Source: CALVGQ01 sp964370435 (GTDB lineage Bacteria; Bacillota_I; Bacilli_A; Erysipelotrichales; Erysipelotrichaceae). From it: a stretch of DNA of 64,000 bases. The notes under the pieces are model-generated. The model saw nothing but the letters and a program-made list of their open reading frames with translations, searched no databases and was not told where the DNA came from. The stretch covers positions 121,745 through 185,744 of the forward strand of contig CAYJJG010000002.1 of assembly GCA_964370435.1 (NCBI GenBank), written 5' to 3'. Positions 53,859 to 62,657 of this stretch are shown piece after piece (position 1 is the first letter of the stretch; every line of letters starts with the position of its first letter). Made by a program: the position numbers and the translations under genes.

Positions 53859-54737
53859 TTAACCTGGTAAATTTTGTTGAATTCGCTGAAGCATAACATC
53901 AAGTTGATTTTTCTGTTCACTATTTAAAGTTACTAAAGGTAATCGCACCTGTTCATTACACAATTGATTTTTAGCTAATAGATATTTAATATCTGAAGGA
54001 CTACTTACCATAAAGCATGCTTTAGTGATACGTTTTAGTAAGACATCATAACGATCATCCAACCCAAATTCATGATGTTTAATTACTTGATGAAGTAATG
54101 GTGCATAAAGATGACCAACTACTGATACAATACCTTCCATACCTAATTCTAGCCCTTCCTTAAATAATCCATCATCACCACTAACAACAATACAATCACT
54201 TTCACTTAGAATAATTTTGGTATCCTCTAAATCATCACTGGCTTGTTTTAAAGCAATAATATTAGGACAATCTTTACACAACCTTATTACTGTAGAACTC
54301 ATCAAATGAACCCCTGTACGCTTTGGAACATTATAAAGCATAATAGGTAAATCGATATTATCCGCAATTTTTTTAAAATGGGCATACATCCCATCTTGTG
54401 ATGGGCGATTGTAATATGGCGTAATCAACATAAGTCCATCGATAGCTTCTTTAGCAGCATTTTGTGCTAATTGTAGTGTTGCTAAGGTATCATTAGTACC
54501 ACATCCCATCCAAACTGGAATTCGCTTATTTACTACACTTACTATAAAACGAAGTAAATCCATTTTTTCTTTGTTGCTTAAAGTAGCACATTCTCCTGTT
54601 GTTCCACAAACTACTATCCCTTCCACTTGTTCATTAATAAAATGCTCAATAAGTTTGCTACAAGCTTTGTAGTCGATAAGATTAAATTCATTAAATGGTG
54701 TAACCATCGCAACCATTACTCTAGGAATTTTATTCAT
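53859..54737 (-). CDS. dapA: 4-hydroxy-tetrahydrodipicolinate synthase
   Basis: First committed step to dipicolinate, lysine and meso-diaminopimelate: condenses pyruvate with aspartate semialdehyde. TIM barrel with CGTTGECATL, the tyrosine in PYYNRPSQDGM, and the Schiff-base lysine in ALKQASDD. AAGGAG precedes the ATG at 54737; an upstream GTG lies in the ribosome site. 292 aa. It is placed directly after dpaB, so it is probably a spore-specific copy that feeds DPA synthesis. Confidence 0.95.
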   Translation of the reverse strand: MNKIPRVMVAMVTPFNEFNLIDYKACSKLIEHFINEQVEGIVVCGTTGECATLSNKEKMDLLRFIVSVVNKRIPVWMGCGTNDTLATLQLAQNAAKEAIDGLMLITPYYNRPSQDGMYAHFKKIADNIDLPIMLYNVPKRTGVHLMSSTVIRLCKDCPNIIALKQASDDLEDTKIILSESDCIVVSGDDGLFKEGLELGMEGIVSVVGHLYAPLLHQVIKHHEFGLDDRYDVLLKRITKACFMVSSPSDIKYLLAKNQLCNEQVRLPLVTLNSEQKNQLDVMLQRIQQNLPG

Positions 54738-55314
54738 AGTCACTCTCCTTTACGTATAATATTGGTTGTAGCTGTTTATAGTTTAAAGCATGATCCATCG
54801 TCTTTGCGATAAGTCTCCACTTACTAACACAACTATTAGGCTTATTGATACTGTCATCTTGATAAAATGGTACAATATAAATATTTTTAGTTTGCTTTAA
54901 AGTAAATAAAGCATGAGCCGAATTACCTAAGATATCATTTGAAGCTATTGCTATAATTATTGGTTTTTCATTTCTTAGTGTAGCTTTGGCTGCCAAGGTG
55001 CAAACATGTCCATAGTCACCATGAGCTAGTTTACTAAGAACCGTTGAGGTACATGGAGCAATCACCATGCAATCAAAAGTATTAATCGGGCCTAAGGTTT
55101 CTGCCTGTAGTAGTGTAGTCATGACCTTGTTGTTGGTTATTTTTTCTAAGTCCTTAATAAAAGTATCCGCACTTCCAAAACGGGTATCCATAGTAACACT
55201 ATTTTTACTTAAGATAACTGTTACATCATGTCCATTGGACACAAAGTCACTAATTTCTTTTTTTATAACGGTGTGATTACAAAAAGAACCACTTATTGCC
55301 CAAGCAATTTTCAT
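54730..55314 (-). CDS. dpaB: Dipicolinate synthase subunit B
   Basis: Flavoprotein subunit (SpoVFB) that with DpaA oxidises dihydrodipicolinate to dipicolinic acid, the calcium-binding spore core component. Rossmann-like flavoprotein fold with AWAISGSFC near the start, MVIAPCTSTVLSKLAHG and DNPILG-like NDILGNSA motifs. 194 aa. It overlaps dpaA by four bases and dapA by eight. Confidence 0.95.
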   Translation of the reverse strand: MKIAWAISGSFCNHTVIKKEISDFVSNGHDVTVILSKNSVTMDTRFGSADTFIKDLEKITNNKVMTTLLQAETLGPINTFDCMVIAPCTSTVLSKLAHGDYGHVCTLAAKATLRNEKPIIIAIASNDILGNSAHALFTLKQTKNIYIVPFYQDDSINKPNSCVSKWRLIAKTMDHALNYKQLQPILYVKESDYE

Positions 55315-56096
55315 AATTTCATCTCCTTTATTATCGTGTCACTTATCATTTTTGCTACCGTAGCTACACCACTTAAATTCGGTAGTGCACCAGCAATTAA
55401 AACATCAAACTCTTTTAAAACACTAGGATCTACACCTATCCCTTTATTAGCAATATCAATAATGAAGGGGCGCTTTTTCCAAGATTTAACAAGTTCACCA
55501 TGAATAACACAAGCAGCTGCTGTATTAATAATAATTTCACCAGGCTCTCTTTGATACCATGTTGGATAATCAATATGAGGATAGCTAGTGCTTGTTGGTT
55601 TGTTTCTGCTTACTAGTCGTACATAACAGTGGTTATCAAGTAATAAATCAAGAATTGCACTACCACATGCACCATCTCCTAAAATATCATAACGATAGTT
55701 TCTAAAATCTTCATCTGTTTTCGTTATCAACAAAGCCAAAATACCTTGAGCAGTTAATGCTGCTATACAGTTCTTTACACCTTTATAGTTACTTAAATTA
55801 ATAATGAGAGCTTTTTGATTTAATAAGATAGTATTTACCACTCCACTAAAGATTATCAAATTATCTTTTCTTAACTCTAATAAACCTATAATATTACATA
55901 GTTTATTATTTAGTAATAGACTACCTTCTTCATCAACTCCACTCATCGGTAGCACTATGGCATCAAAGTACTTATTTTCTTTTTTTGCAAGATTAATATC
56001 TTGTTGGTCTTTAATTAATGTTATTGATGCTTTACTACTTAAATGTGCTGCAATTAATGCCATTCGCTGATCACTTATTATTACCGCAATGTCCAT
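55311..56096 (-). CDS. dpaA: Dipicolinate synthase subunit A
   Basis: SpoVFA, NAD(P)-binding dehydrogenase subunit of dipicolinate synthase. The central GDGACGSAILDLL segment is the dinucleotide loop (with GxGxxG changed to GDGACG). 261 aa is a little shorter than Bacillus DpaA (about 297), with the N-terminal domain reduced. GAGAGGTG precedes the ATG. First gene of the operon, under a sigma-K-like promoter. Confidence 0.93.
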   Translation of the reverse strand: MDIAVIISDQRMALIAAHLSSKASITLIKDQQDINLAKKENKYFDAIVLPMSGVDEEGSLLLNNKLCNIIGLLELRKDNLIIFSGVVNTILLNQKALIINLSNYKGVKNCIAALTAQGILALLITKTDEDFRNYRYDILGDGACGSAILDLLLDNHCYVRLVSRNKPTSTSYPHIDYPTWYQREPGEIIINTAAACVIHGELVKSWKKRPFIIDIANKGIGVDPSVLKEFDVLIAGALPNLSGVATVAKMISDTIIKEMKL

Positions 56097-56114
56097 CTAA
56101 ATCACCTCTCACAC

Positions 56115-56142
56115 TAGTGTATGCTAATACCTATAAAAATGT
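56115..56142 (-). promoter_or_regulatory. Sigma-K-type promoter of the dpaAB operon
   Basis: Minus-strand AC, 17 bases, CATACACTA: the -10 box matches the sigma-K consensus CATANNNTA at every fixed base. It lies 19 bases upstream of the dpaA start. SigK control of spoVF in the mother cell is known from Bacillus. Confidence 0.6.
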
Positions 56143-56154
56143 CCTAAATAAAAA

Positions 56155-56176
56155 AAGTATAGTTTTCACTATACTT
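56155..56176 (-). terminator. Terminator of tyrS
   Basis: AAGTATAG / CTATACTT stem with a six-base loop and a T-run on the minus strand, just after tyrS. Confidence 0.88.
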
Positions 56177-56182
56177 AACTAA

Positions 56183-57409
56183 TTATTTAAAACTACAAAC
56201 GAACCAATGTTTCTTACCTTTTTTTAGAATGCAAAGCTCTTCATTGAAGGCATCACTTTTCTTAATGATAAACTCAGTGTCTTTAATTTTTTCGCCATTA
56301 ACAAGAATCGAACCATTATTAATAAGCTCTCTTGATTCACGCTTACTTGATGCAATATTAGCTAATACTAAGGTATCACAAAGCGTTAATCCCTCTTCAA
56401 TTTCTTTTTTAGGCATATCACTAACACCTTGTTTTAATTCTTCAAAGGAAAGCTCACGAATATCACCTTTAAATAAAGTATGGGCAATTTTTACAGCCGA
56501 AGTGTATGCTTCCTCACCATGAATAAAGCTGATAACTTCTTTAGCTAAAGCTACGTGTGCTTCTCTTAAGTGTGGTTCATTTTGATGTTTTTCTTCTAAT
56601 ACCTTAATTTCATCTAAAGTTAAGAAAGTTAAAAACTTAAGATAATCAATAACTTTATTATCTTCACTATTAATGAAGAATTGATACATTTCATAAGCTG
56701 AAGTTTTATTGATATCTAACCAAATAGCCTCACCATTGGTTTTCCCAAATTTAGAACCATCAGATTTAGTAAGTAAAGGCATCGTAAAACCAAAAGCTTC
56801 TTTATTCTCTTTTCTTCGAATAAGCTCAATTCCGGCAGTAATATTACCCCATTGATCTTGACCAGCTACTTGAAGATTACAACCTTTATTCTCATTTAAC
56901 CACCAAAAATCTAATGCTTGCATAATCATATAAGAAAATTCAGTATAGGTAATACCAGCATCTAAGCGACGCTTAACTATATCTTTAGCTAGCATGTAAT
57001 TAATATTGAAATATTTACCAAAATCTCTTAAATAATCAATAAAATTAATATCTTTATACCAATCATAGTTATTTACTACTTCAAAACCAAATAACTTTGT
57101 AGCCTGATTCTTTAGGCAATTAAAGTTATGTTCTACTGTTTCTTTAGTAATCATTGGTCGCTCACTGTCTGGTTTAGGATCACCAATTAATCCAGTCCCT
57201 CCACCTACTAATAAAATTGGATTATGACCAGCATCTTTTAATCTTTTACTAATTAAAAATGATGAAAAATGTCCAATATGTAATGAATCTCCAGTTGGAT
57301 CAGTTCCAATATAAAAGGTCATTCCTCCTTTATTTAATTTTTCTCGGAGCTCTGGACTACTTATATCTTTAAGTAATCCTCTTTGTTCTAATTCTTCATA
57401 AATTCCCAT
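56183..57409 (-). CDS. tyrS: Tyrosyl-tRNA synthetase
   Basis: Class I aminoacyl-tRNA synthetase. The HIGH motif is H44-IGH47 (SLHIGHFSSF), the second ATP motif is KFGKT near residue 230, and the C-terminal S4 domain starts at about 340 (SKRESRELINNGSILVNGEKI). 408 aa is typical of the TyrZ/TyrS group in Bacillota. It is controlled by a tyrosine T-box leader. A GAGAGG ribosome site precedes the ATG. Confidence 0.97.
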   Translation of the reverse strand: MGIYEELEQRGLLKDISSPELREKLNKGGMTFYIGTDPTGDSLHIGHFSSFLISKRLKDAGHNPILLVGGGTGLIGDPKPDSERPMITKETVEHNFNCLKNQATKLFGFEVVNNYDWYKDINFIDYLRDFGKYFNINYMLAKDIVKRRLDAGITYTEFSYMIMQALDFWWLNENKGCNLQVAGQDQWGNITAGIELIRRKENKEAFGFTMPLLTKSDGSKFGKTNGEAIWLDINKTSAYEMYQFFINSEDNKVIDYLKFLTFLTLDEIKVLEEKHQNEPHLREAHVALAKEVISFIHGEEAYTSAVKIAHTLFKGDIRELSFEELKQGVSDMPKKEIEEGLTLCDTLVLANIASSKRESRELINNGSILVNGEKIKDTEFIIKKSDAFNEELCILKKGKKHWFVCSFK

Positions 57410-57631
57410 AATCTTGTCCTCTCAAATTTAAAAAAAGCGCATCCCTAAGGACGCGCTTGCGTGGTACCACCTTAATTTAGTCTTACGACCCTCTAAGTTA
57501 TTAACGCTAACGCACGTCTTGTCTTTTAAACAAGCTGTTCAAAGGTGTATTCACAAAGTTCACTAAATTGCTTTCATCATCCGCAATCTTTCTAAATAGT
57601 GAAGTTTTGTTACTCTTTCTTATCATCACAT
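57410..57631 (-). ncRNA. T-box riboswitch (tyrosine) in the tyrS leader
   Basis: About 220 bases of structured leader on the minus strand. The T-box bulge AAGGTGGTACCACG is at 57460-57473; the specifier codon TAC (Tyr) is at 57547-57549 within GAATACACC of stem I; a GC-rich terminator AGCGCGTCC / GGATGCGCT with seven T is at 57436-57457. Uncharged tRNA(Tyr) binds the specifier and the bulge to stop terminator formation. Confidence 0.93.
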
Positions 57632-57637
57632 GTTCTC

Positions 57638-57665
57638 ATTATACCATCTCAATATGGTCTGTCAA
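57638..57665 (-). promoter_or_regulatory. Sigma-A promoter of the tyrS T-box leader
   Basis: Consensus TTGACA and TATAAT with 16 bases between, and an extended TGG before the -10 box. One of the strongest promoters in the window. Confidence 0.8.
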
Positions 57666-57672
57666 TTATTGT

Positions 57673-58665
57673 TTATTTCGTTGAATCCCTTGGTGTATAA
57701 AGATAACTTAATTCAATTTCTCTTCCTACTTCATTGCTTTCGTTATTCAACATCTTCGTCATTACACGCATCGATACTGAACCTAAATCGTAGGACGGTA
57801 TAGAAAAGCTAGAAATCTCTGGGCGAACCATAGAATTATACTTAGTATCTAATATACATACTAATTCCATTTCATTTGGTATGCTAATGTTATTTTCATT
57901 AGCCGCATTAAGTATCGCAAAAGCTTGACTATCGCGATTCGCAATCATCACTTGGTGGCGATGATTTTGTAAATAGACATGTAAAAACTTATAGGTAGAG
58001 CGATATTCTTCTGGTATTTCTATATAGTTATTAAACTCTAAATTCATCTCATCAAAGGCTTTTTTAGCGCCACTGCACATTTGTAATGTTGCATTTTTAC
58101 TACGCTTATCTTGAAGTATCATCACATCTTTAACACCCTTAGTTAAATAATTTTTAACCAATTCATACACTGCATGCTCAGTATCAACAAACACTGAACT
58201 AACATTCTTTTCAGAAATTCTATTACCGATAATAACCATTGGAATATTGTAATGTGATAATTGATTAATTTCACTTTGAGTAAGACGATCATTATAAATG
58301 ATAACACCATCAACTCTTGATTTAATGATATTTTCAATCACTTCACTAATCTCTGTAATACCCTCTGTTGTGGTATGCAAAATCACATTATATTTATCAA
58401 TTTTAGCAACATCTAATAATCCATTAATAATTTGTCCGTTATAAGTAAAACTAGCTTCTGGTATAACTAAAGCAATCGTTGTTGTTTTTTGTAAGGCTAG
58501 CCCTTGAGCAATCGCATTAGGTTTATAACCTAATTTTTCAATAGCTTCCTCCACTTTTTGTTTGGTATTTCCTTTCACTACTTCTGAGCCATTAATTACT
58601 CTTGATACAGTGGCTAAAGAAACCCCTGCGTAATTGGCTACATCATATATCGTAACTCTTTTCAT
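57673..58665 (-). CDS. ccpA: CcpA-like LacI-family regulator
   Basis: 330 aa. N-terminal LacI helix-turn-helix (TIYDVANYAGVSLATVSRVING) with the hinge helix NAIAQGLALQ, then a periplasmic-binding-protein-like core. CcpA represses or activates sugar genes with HPr-Ser-P at cre sites. Assignment to CcpA rests on the synteny murC-ytxG-ytxH-ccpA seen in Bacillus as well as on length and the DNA-binding segment. I saw no evident cre site in the PTS promoter. Confidence 0.83.
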   Translation of the reverse strand: MKRVTIYDVANYAGVSLATVSRVINGSEVVKGNTKQKVEEAIEKLGYKPNAIAQGLALQKTTTIALVIPEASFTYNGQIINGLLDVAKIDKYNVILHTTTEGITEISEVIENIIKSRVDGVIIYNDRLTQSEINQLSHYNIPMVIIGNRISEKNVSSVFVDTEHAVYELVKNYLTKGVKDVMILQDKRSKNATLQMCSGAKKAFDEMNLEFNNYIEIPEEYRSTYKFLHVYLQNHRHQVMIANRDSQAFAILNAANENNISIPNEMELVCILDTKYNSMVRPEISSFSIPSYDLGSVSMRVMTKMLNNESNEVGREIELSYLYTPRDSTK

Positions 58666-58673
58666 ATTTTAAC

Positions 58674-59327
58674 CTACTTTTTTTCCTCATTATTATCTGG
58701 GCGAAGCCATGTTTTAATCGAATCGACAGCTTTTTCAGCAACGTCCACAGTTACATCCTTAGTTTTTTCAATGGCATCCTGCACCTTTGGATTGGAGGCC
58801 AAGTCGTCAATACCTTCCTTAACAACGTCAACACCGATTTTAGTATACTTTACAGCTTCTTTTTTTACCGTATTATAATTCTTCATAAACTCTTCATTTT
58901 GTTTAATTTTCTCTACATCTTCACTTATTTTTTTAACAACTACATTATAAGTGTTGATGCACGTTTCCTTAAAATTATTAATTTCCTCATTTAATTTTGG
59001 ATTCTCTTTAATTTCTTTAAATTTTTCTTTTGTTTCTTTAACCACTGTTTGAGACTTCTCCACTACAAAATCACAGGTAGCTTTAAATTCTTCTCTTTCA
59101 GCTACTTCTTTAGAAGTGTTTTTTATATAGCTAACAAAACCATTCAACAATTTTAATGCTTCTTCGTAAATCTCTTTTGCTTTTTCACTATTACTATTAT
59201 CTTTCATACTTTCTTGTGCTACATCGATAATTTCTTGAATGTTATTATTTAACTCTTCCACTGTATTATCTAAAGTACGTTGCTTAGTGAAACTATATTG
59301 CACTTCTGTTCTTTCATGATTACTCAT
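58674..59327 (-). CDS. Helical-repeat protein in the ytxH position
   Basis: 217 aa, beginning MSNHERTEVQYSF at an ATG with AAAGGAG; the frame continues upstream without a ribosome site. Nearly the whole protein is charged amphipathic helix with repeats such as VVKETKEKFKEIKENP and VVKEGIDDLASNPKVQDAIEKTK, like LEA or apolipoprotein-type stress proteins. It has no membrane segment, unlike ordinary YtxH. Its position between a DUF948 gene and ccpA equals that of ytxH in Bacillus. Confidence 0.72.
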   Translation of the reverse strand: MSNHERTEVQYSFTKQRTLDNTVEELNNNIQEIIDVAQESMKDNSNSEKAKEIYEEALKLLNGFVSYIKNTSKEVAEREEFKATCDFVVEKSQTVVKETKEKFKEIKENPKLNEEINNFKETCINTYNVVVKKISEDVEKIKQNEEFMKNYNTVKKEAVKYTKIGVDVVKEGIDDLASNPKVQDAIEKTKDVTVDVAEKAVDSIKTWLRPDNNEEKK

Positions 59328-59697
59328 TTGTATCTCCTTTCTTAGTATATTCTTCATTAAGTACAGTCTCTTTGTTTTCTTGCTTAGCTTGGTAGCTTTC
59401 ATAACTACTAACCACATAAGCTGCTGCACCTTTTAAAGCATTCTCAGTACTTACATAAGCTTTATCAACACCATGTGCTATTTTTACAACACTGTTAAGA
59501 GGCTCTTGTAATTTTTCAATACTTGTATCTACTCCTTTAACAGTAGATTCAAGTTGTTTCATACGTAGTGTGCACTCATTAATAAAGGAAATGAGTTTTT
59601 TTAGTACTACAATAAGCATTATTAAAACAACAGCACCTAAAATGGGTAAAAGTTGTTGACTTACTTCTTTTAATGAATAAATTAATTGGTCGACCAT
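59320..59697 (-). CDS. ytxG: DUF948/YtxG-like membrane protein
   Basis: 125 aa: one N-terminal membrane segment (about residues 12-38) and a coiled-coil tail, as in the DUF948 family named for YtxG. A GTG three codons upstream is within the ribosome site AGAGGTGG; ATG at 59697 is better. It overlaps the next gene by eight bases. Proteins of this family are linked to the general stress response in Bacillus; function unknown. Confidence 0.78.
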   Translation of the reverse strand: MVDQLIYSLKEVSQQLLPILGAVVLIMLIVVLKKLISFINECTLRMKQLESTVKGVDTSIEKLQEPLNSVVKIAHGVDKAYVSTENALKGAAAYVVSSYESYQAKQENKETVLNEEYTKKGDTNE

Positions 59698-59812
59698 CGT
59701 TACCACCTCTCTTATATTCTATATGTTTATGAAAAAATTTTCAAGGATTATTTGTAAAAGCTTACATATAGTATTAACCTCATACCAAATTTTTAACCTT
59801 TTAATACAAAAA

Positions 59813-59834
59813 AACTTAAGAATACTCTTAAGTT
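59813..59834 (-). terminator. Terminator of murC
   Basis: AACTTAAGA / TCTTAAGTT stem with loop ATAC and a T-run on the minus strand, at the murC stop. Confidence 0.88.
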
Positions 59835-61137
59835 ATTTAAGTTTTTCTTTAACAAGATTAGAAAGATGATATATATCTTTACTAGACATAAACAAATACA
59901 CTGCAGGAGCATGCTGTGCTAAGATAGCAGCTCCGATTTCATCTTCACTAACTATTTGAGCGTGAGGAATGGCCTTTTGAAGATGACTAATATCAATATT
60001 AGTATCATCGTCATGATCATCAATGCTAGTAAAATCAATACAGTATACACCATCCGCCTTACCTAGTGCCTCTGCAAAACTATCACGGAAATAATTAACT
60101 CGTGATGCTCTATGGGGTTTAAAAATAGCTATAAGTTTTTTATCTGGATAACGTGTTTTTGCAGCATCAATAGTAAGAGAAACTTCTGTAGGATGATGTG
60201 CATAATCATCTATAAAAACATTGTCTTTAATCTCTTCAATGACAAAGCGGCGCTTAACCCCGCCAAATTGGCATAGACCCTCTTCAATACTTTGATAAGG
60301 TATTTCCTTTAATAAACCAATTACAATTACTGCTAAACTATTCCATAATAGATGACGTCCTACAAAAGGAAGTGTAAAACGATAAATAAAATTACCTTTG
60401 TATTCTACATCAAAACTCATATTATTATGCGTTTCTTCAATATTAGTAGCCACATAATCATTGTGCCTTAAGACACCATAAGTAACTATATCACAAGCAA
60501 AATTGCACTTTCGCACTTCTTCATCATCACCAAACACAATTAATTTTTTCTTAACGTTTTTAGAAAATTCTTCATAGGCACTGCGATAATCTGCTTCATC
60601 CTTAAAATAATCTACATGATCTATTTCAACATTAGTTATAATCGCATAATCAGGATGATATGCTAAAAAATGACGACGAAACTCACAAGCCTCTACCACT
60701 AAATTAAGTGCTTCTTTACTAATATGCCCGCTACCATCACCAATCAAATAACCCGTTGGTTGTACATGATTTAACATTGTCTTAAGCATTCCAGTGGTAG
60801 TCGTTTTACCATGACTTCCAGCAACACAAAAGCTACTATATTGTTTAATTAAACTACCTAAATATTCATGATATCTTAGACAAGTCAATGTTTTATTTGC
60901 GCGTGCTTGAATGACTTCACTAAAGTCTTCTAAAAAAGCATTCCCAATAATTACTGTACTATGGTCTTGAATAGGTTCACTATCAAAAGGAATTATTTTA
61001 ATCCCTCTATTTATTAATGGTTCCTCAGTAAAGAAATGTCTTTCTAAATCTGAACCCATTACCTCATAACCTAAATCATGAAGGATGCATGCTAAAGCAG
61101 ACATACCTGTGCCCTTAATACCAATAAAATAGATCAT
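59833..61137 (-). CDS. murC: UDP-N-acetylmuramate--L-alanine ligase
   Basis: Adds L-alanine to UDP-MurNAc, the first peptide step of peptidoglycan synthesis. N-terminal Rossmann loop FIGIKGTGMSALA, ATP loop AGSHGKTTTTGML at about residues 106-118, TNVEIDHVDYF, and DDYAHHPTEV in the C-terminal part. 434 aa is as expected. It precedes the ytxG-like, ytxH-like and ccpA genes, as in Bacillus. Confidence 0.96.
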   Translation of the reverse strand: MIYFIGIKGTGMSALACILHDLGYEVMGSDLERHFFTEEPLINRGIKIIPFDSEPIQDHSTVIIGNAFLEDFSEVIQARANKTLTCLRYHEYLGSLIKQYSSFCVAGSHGKTTTTGMLKTMLNHVQPTGYLIGDGSGHISKEALNLVVEACEFRRHFLAYHPDYAIITNVEIDHVDYFKDEADYRSAYEEFSKNVKKKLIVFGDDEEVRKCNFACDIVTYGVLRHNDYVATNIEETHNNMSFDVEYKGNFIYRFTLPFVGRHLLWNSLAVIVIGLLKEIPYQSIEEGLCQFGGVKRRFVIEEIKDNVFIDDYAHHPTEVSLTIDAAKTRYPDKKLIAIFKPHRASRVNYFRDSFAEALGKADGVYCIDFTSIDDHDDDTNIDISHLQKAIPHAQIVSEDEIGAAILAQHAPAVYLFMSSKDIYHLSNLVKEKLK

Positions 61138-61152
61138 AAGCTCCCTCTTTTC

Positions 61153-61800
61153 TTATTCTTCGTCATCAAATAAACTTAAATTCTCGTATTCTTCCTGCTC
61201 AGTAGTTGCTTCTGTTTGTGCTAGACTATTGAAATCAGCATCCACTTGATCAAGACTAACCTCTTTTTTAATTATTAAATCATCTAAACTAAAGATAGTT
61301 TCTTTAGTTACTTCTTTTTGTTCAAATGCAGCATTTTCTTCTTTTTCTTCTGGCATGTTGTACCCAAAAATAGGACTAGGTACCGTTTTAAAGACACCTT
61401 TATATTTTACTTCTTTTTTAGTAGATGGAATTTTCTTATACTCATCTACTTGTTCATCCTCATTTTTTTGTAAAACCCCATTAATAGGACTAATAACTTT
61501 AGTATGCTTAAACTTCTTTACATTTTCGGGATAAGTTTCTACTTGTTTAACAACCTTAATTTCTGTTTTATCCTCTACAAAACTATAAGCATCATTATTC
61601 TTTAAAGATTTCTTTTGTGTCTCTATAGGTTTCTCTTCATCTAAAAATACTTTAGATACTGCCTCCTCTTTACTTGAAGTAAGACTGCTACTTTGTTCTT
61701 GCTCATAATTATCTTCGATAGTTACTTCAACTTCTTCAAAAATACTATCTGAAATCTTTTTAATGATATTTGTAAATTTACTCATCTTACTTGCCTCCAC
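61153..61800 (-). CDS. Disordered acidic protein with two SPI-x-G motifs
   Basis: 215 aa, or about 210 from the second ATG. No membrane segment; mostly charged and low in aromatic residues. Two short conserved-looking motifs stand out in the disordered background: VISPINGV near residue 102 and VPSPIFGY near residue 141. The second resembles a motif in the N-terminal linker of the Bacillus DNA translocase SftA. The gene stands at the murC locus where SftA lies in Bacillus, but no translocase domain is present. Candidate cell-division scaffold; inference only. Confidence 0.68.
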   Translation of the reverse strand: MEASKMSKFTNIIKKISDSIFEEVEVTIEDNYEQEQSSSLTSSKEEAVSKVFLDEEKPIETQKKSLKNNDAYSFVEDKTEIKVVKQVETYPENVKKFKHTKVISPINGVLQKNEDEQVDEYKKIPSTKKEVKYKGVFKTVPSPIFGYNMPEEKEENAAFEQKEVTKETIFSLDDLIIKKEVSLDQVDADFNSLAQTEATTEQEEYENLSLFDDEE

Positions 61801-61810
61801 TTCTTATTTA

Positions 61811-62608
61811 TTATCGATGTCCTTCGTGAGCATTGTTATTGTCTTGATTTTCTTCTTCTACTGGAGGTTCTGTTTCAACTACTTCTTCTTCAAGAGTATC
61901 GTCATTTTCTTCTTCTACAACAGTATCATCAGTTAAACCTTCATGTTCCATATTATCACCTTCAATAACATTATTACCCTCTAACAACTCTTCAATGCGC
62001 CCATTATCTGCAATCGTTTCTTCAAATAAATCCACTTGTTCTCTAACATATTCAGTAGTAGGTTTAGAAGAATATAACGTAATAATAGTTTCCTTCTCTA
62101 CTTCTACTGTTTTAGCAATTTTCATCATTTCTAATGCCATTGGTGCTATATTAGTGTATTCACAATAAGAATAAAAATTTACATATTGTGTTTCCATGTA
62201 TATTAAATATTTACTCTCATTAAAATCATAAACTTGAAAACTAAACTCAAATTCTTCATTTGCAGTATTAGTATAAGGACCACTAATACTCAACATACTC
62301 TCATCAACATTAAATCTAAAAGTATCAACACTATCATAAAACTCTTCATTAATAATAGTAGCTATATCTAAATTCATAATAAATTCATCATTGCGATACG
62401 TAAATACATTAGCTGTTTGTGTTGAAACTCTACGACCTACATCAGGACTACTATAATAGCGATATAACGATTTATTATTATCTGCTGACATTTTAATTTC
62501 AGCGGTTGCTAAAGCCTGCAAATCGGCTTCTAGTGCCTTTAAACTAGCTCCTGCTGAACATCCTGTAAGCATCAATGTCATACAAATTAATAGTAATATT
62601 TTTTTCAT
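61811..62608 (-). CDS. Lipoprotein with acidic tail, unknown function
   Basis: 265 aa starting at ATG 62608 (AAAGGA upstream); the earlier ATG falls in the ribosome site. Signal MKKILLLICMTLMLTGC gives a lipoprotein. A beta-rich domain of about 180 residues follows, then a strongly acidic, low-complexity tail rich in E, D, N and ending in histidines (AHEGHR). No family recognised. A surface or cell-wall-linked role is inferred. Confidence 0.75.
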   Translation of the reverse strand: MKKILLLICMTLMLTGCSAGASLKALEADLQALATAEIKMSADNNKSLYRYYSSPDVGRRVSTQTANVFTYRNDEFIMNLDIATIINEEFYDSVDTFRFNVDESMLSISGPYTNTANEEFEFSFQVYDFNESKYLIYMETQYVNFYSYCEYTNIAPMALEMMKIAKTVEVEKETIITLYSSKPTTEYVREQVDLFEETIADNGRIEELLEGNNVIEGDNMEHEGLTDDTVVEEENDDTLEEEVVETEPPVEEENQDNNNAHEGHR

Positions 62609-62657
62609 TGTACACATCCTTTCGCTTCTTTCATTTTAACATACTTTAAATTAAACA

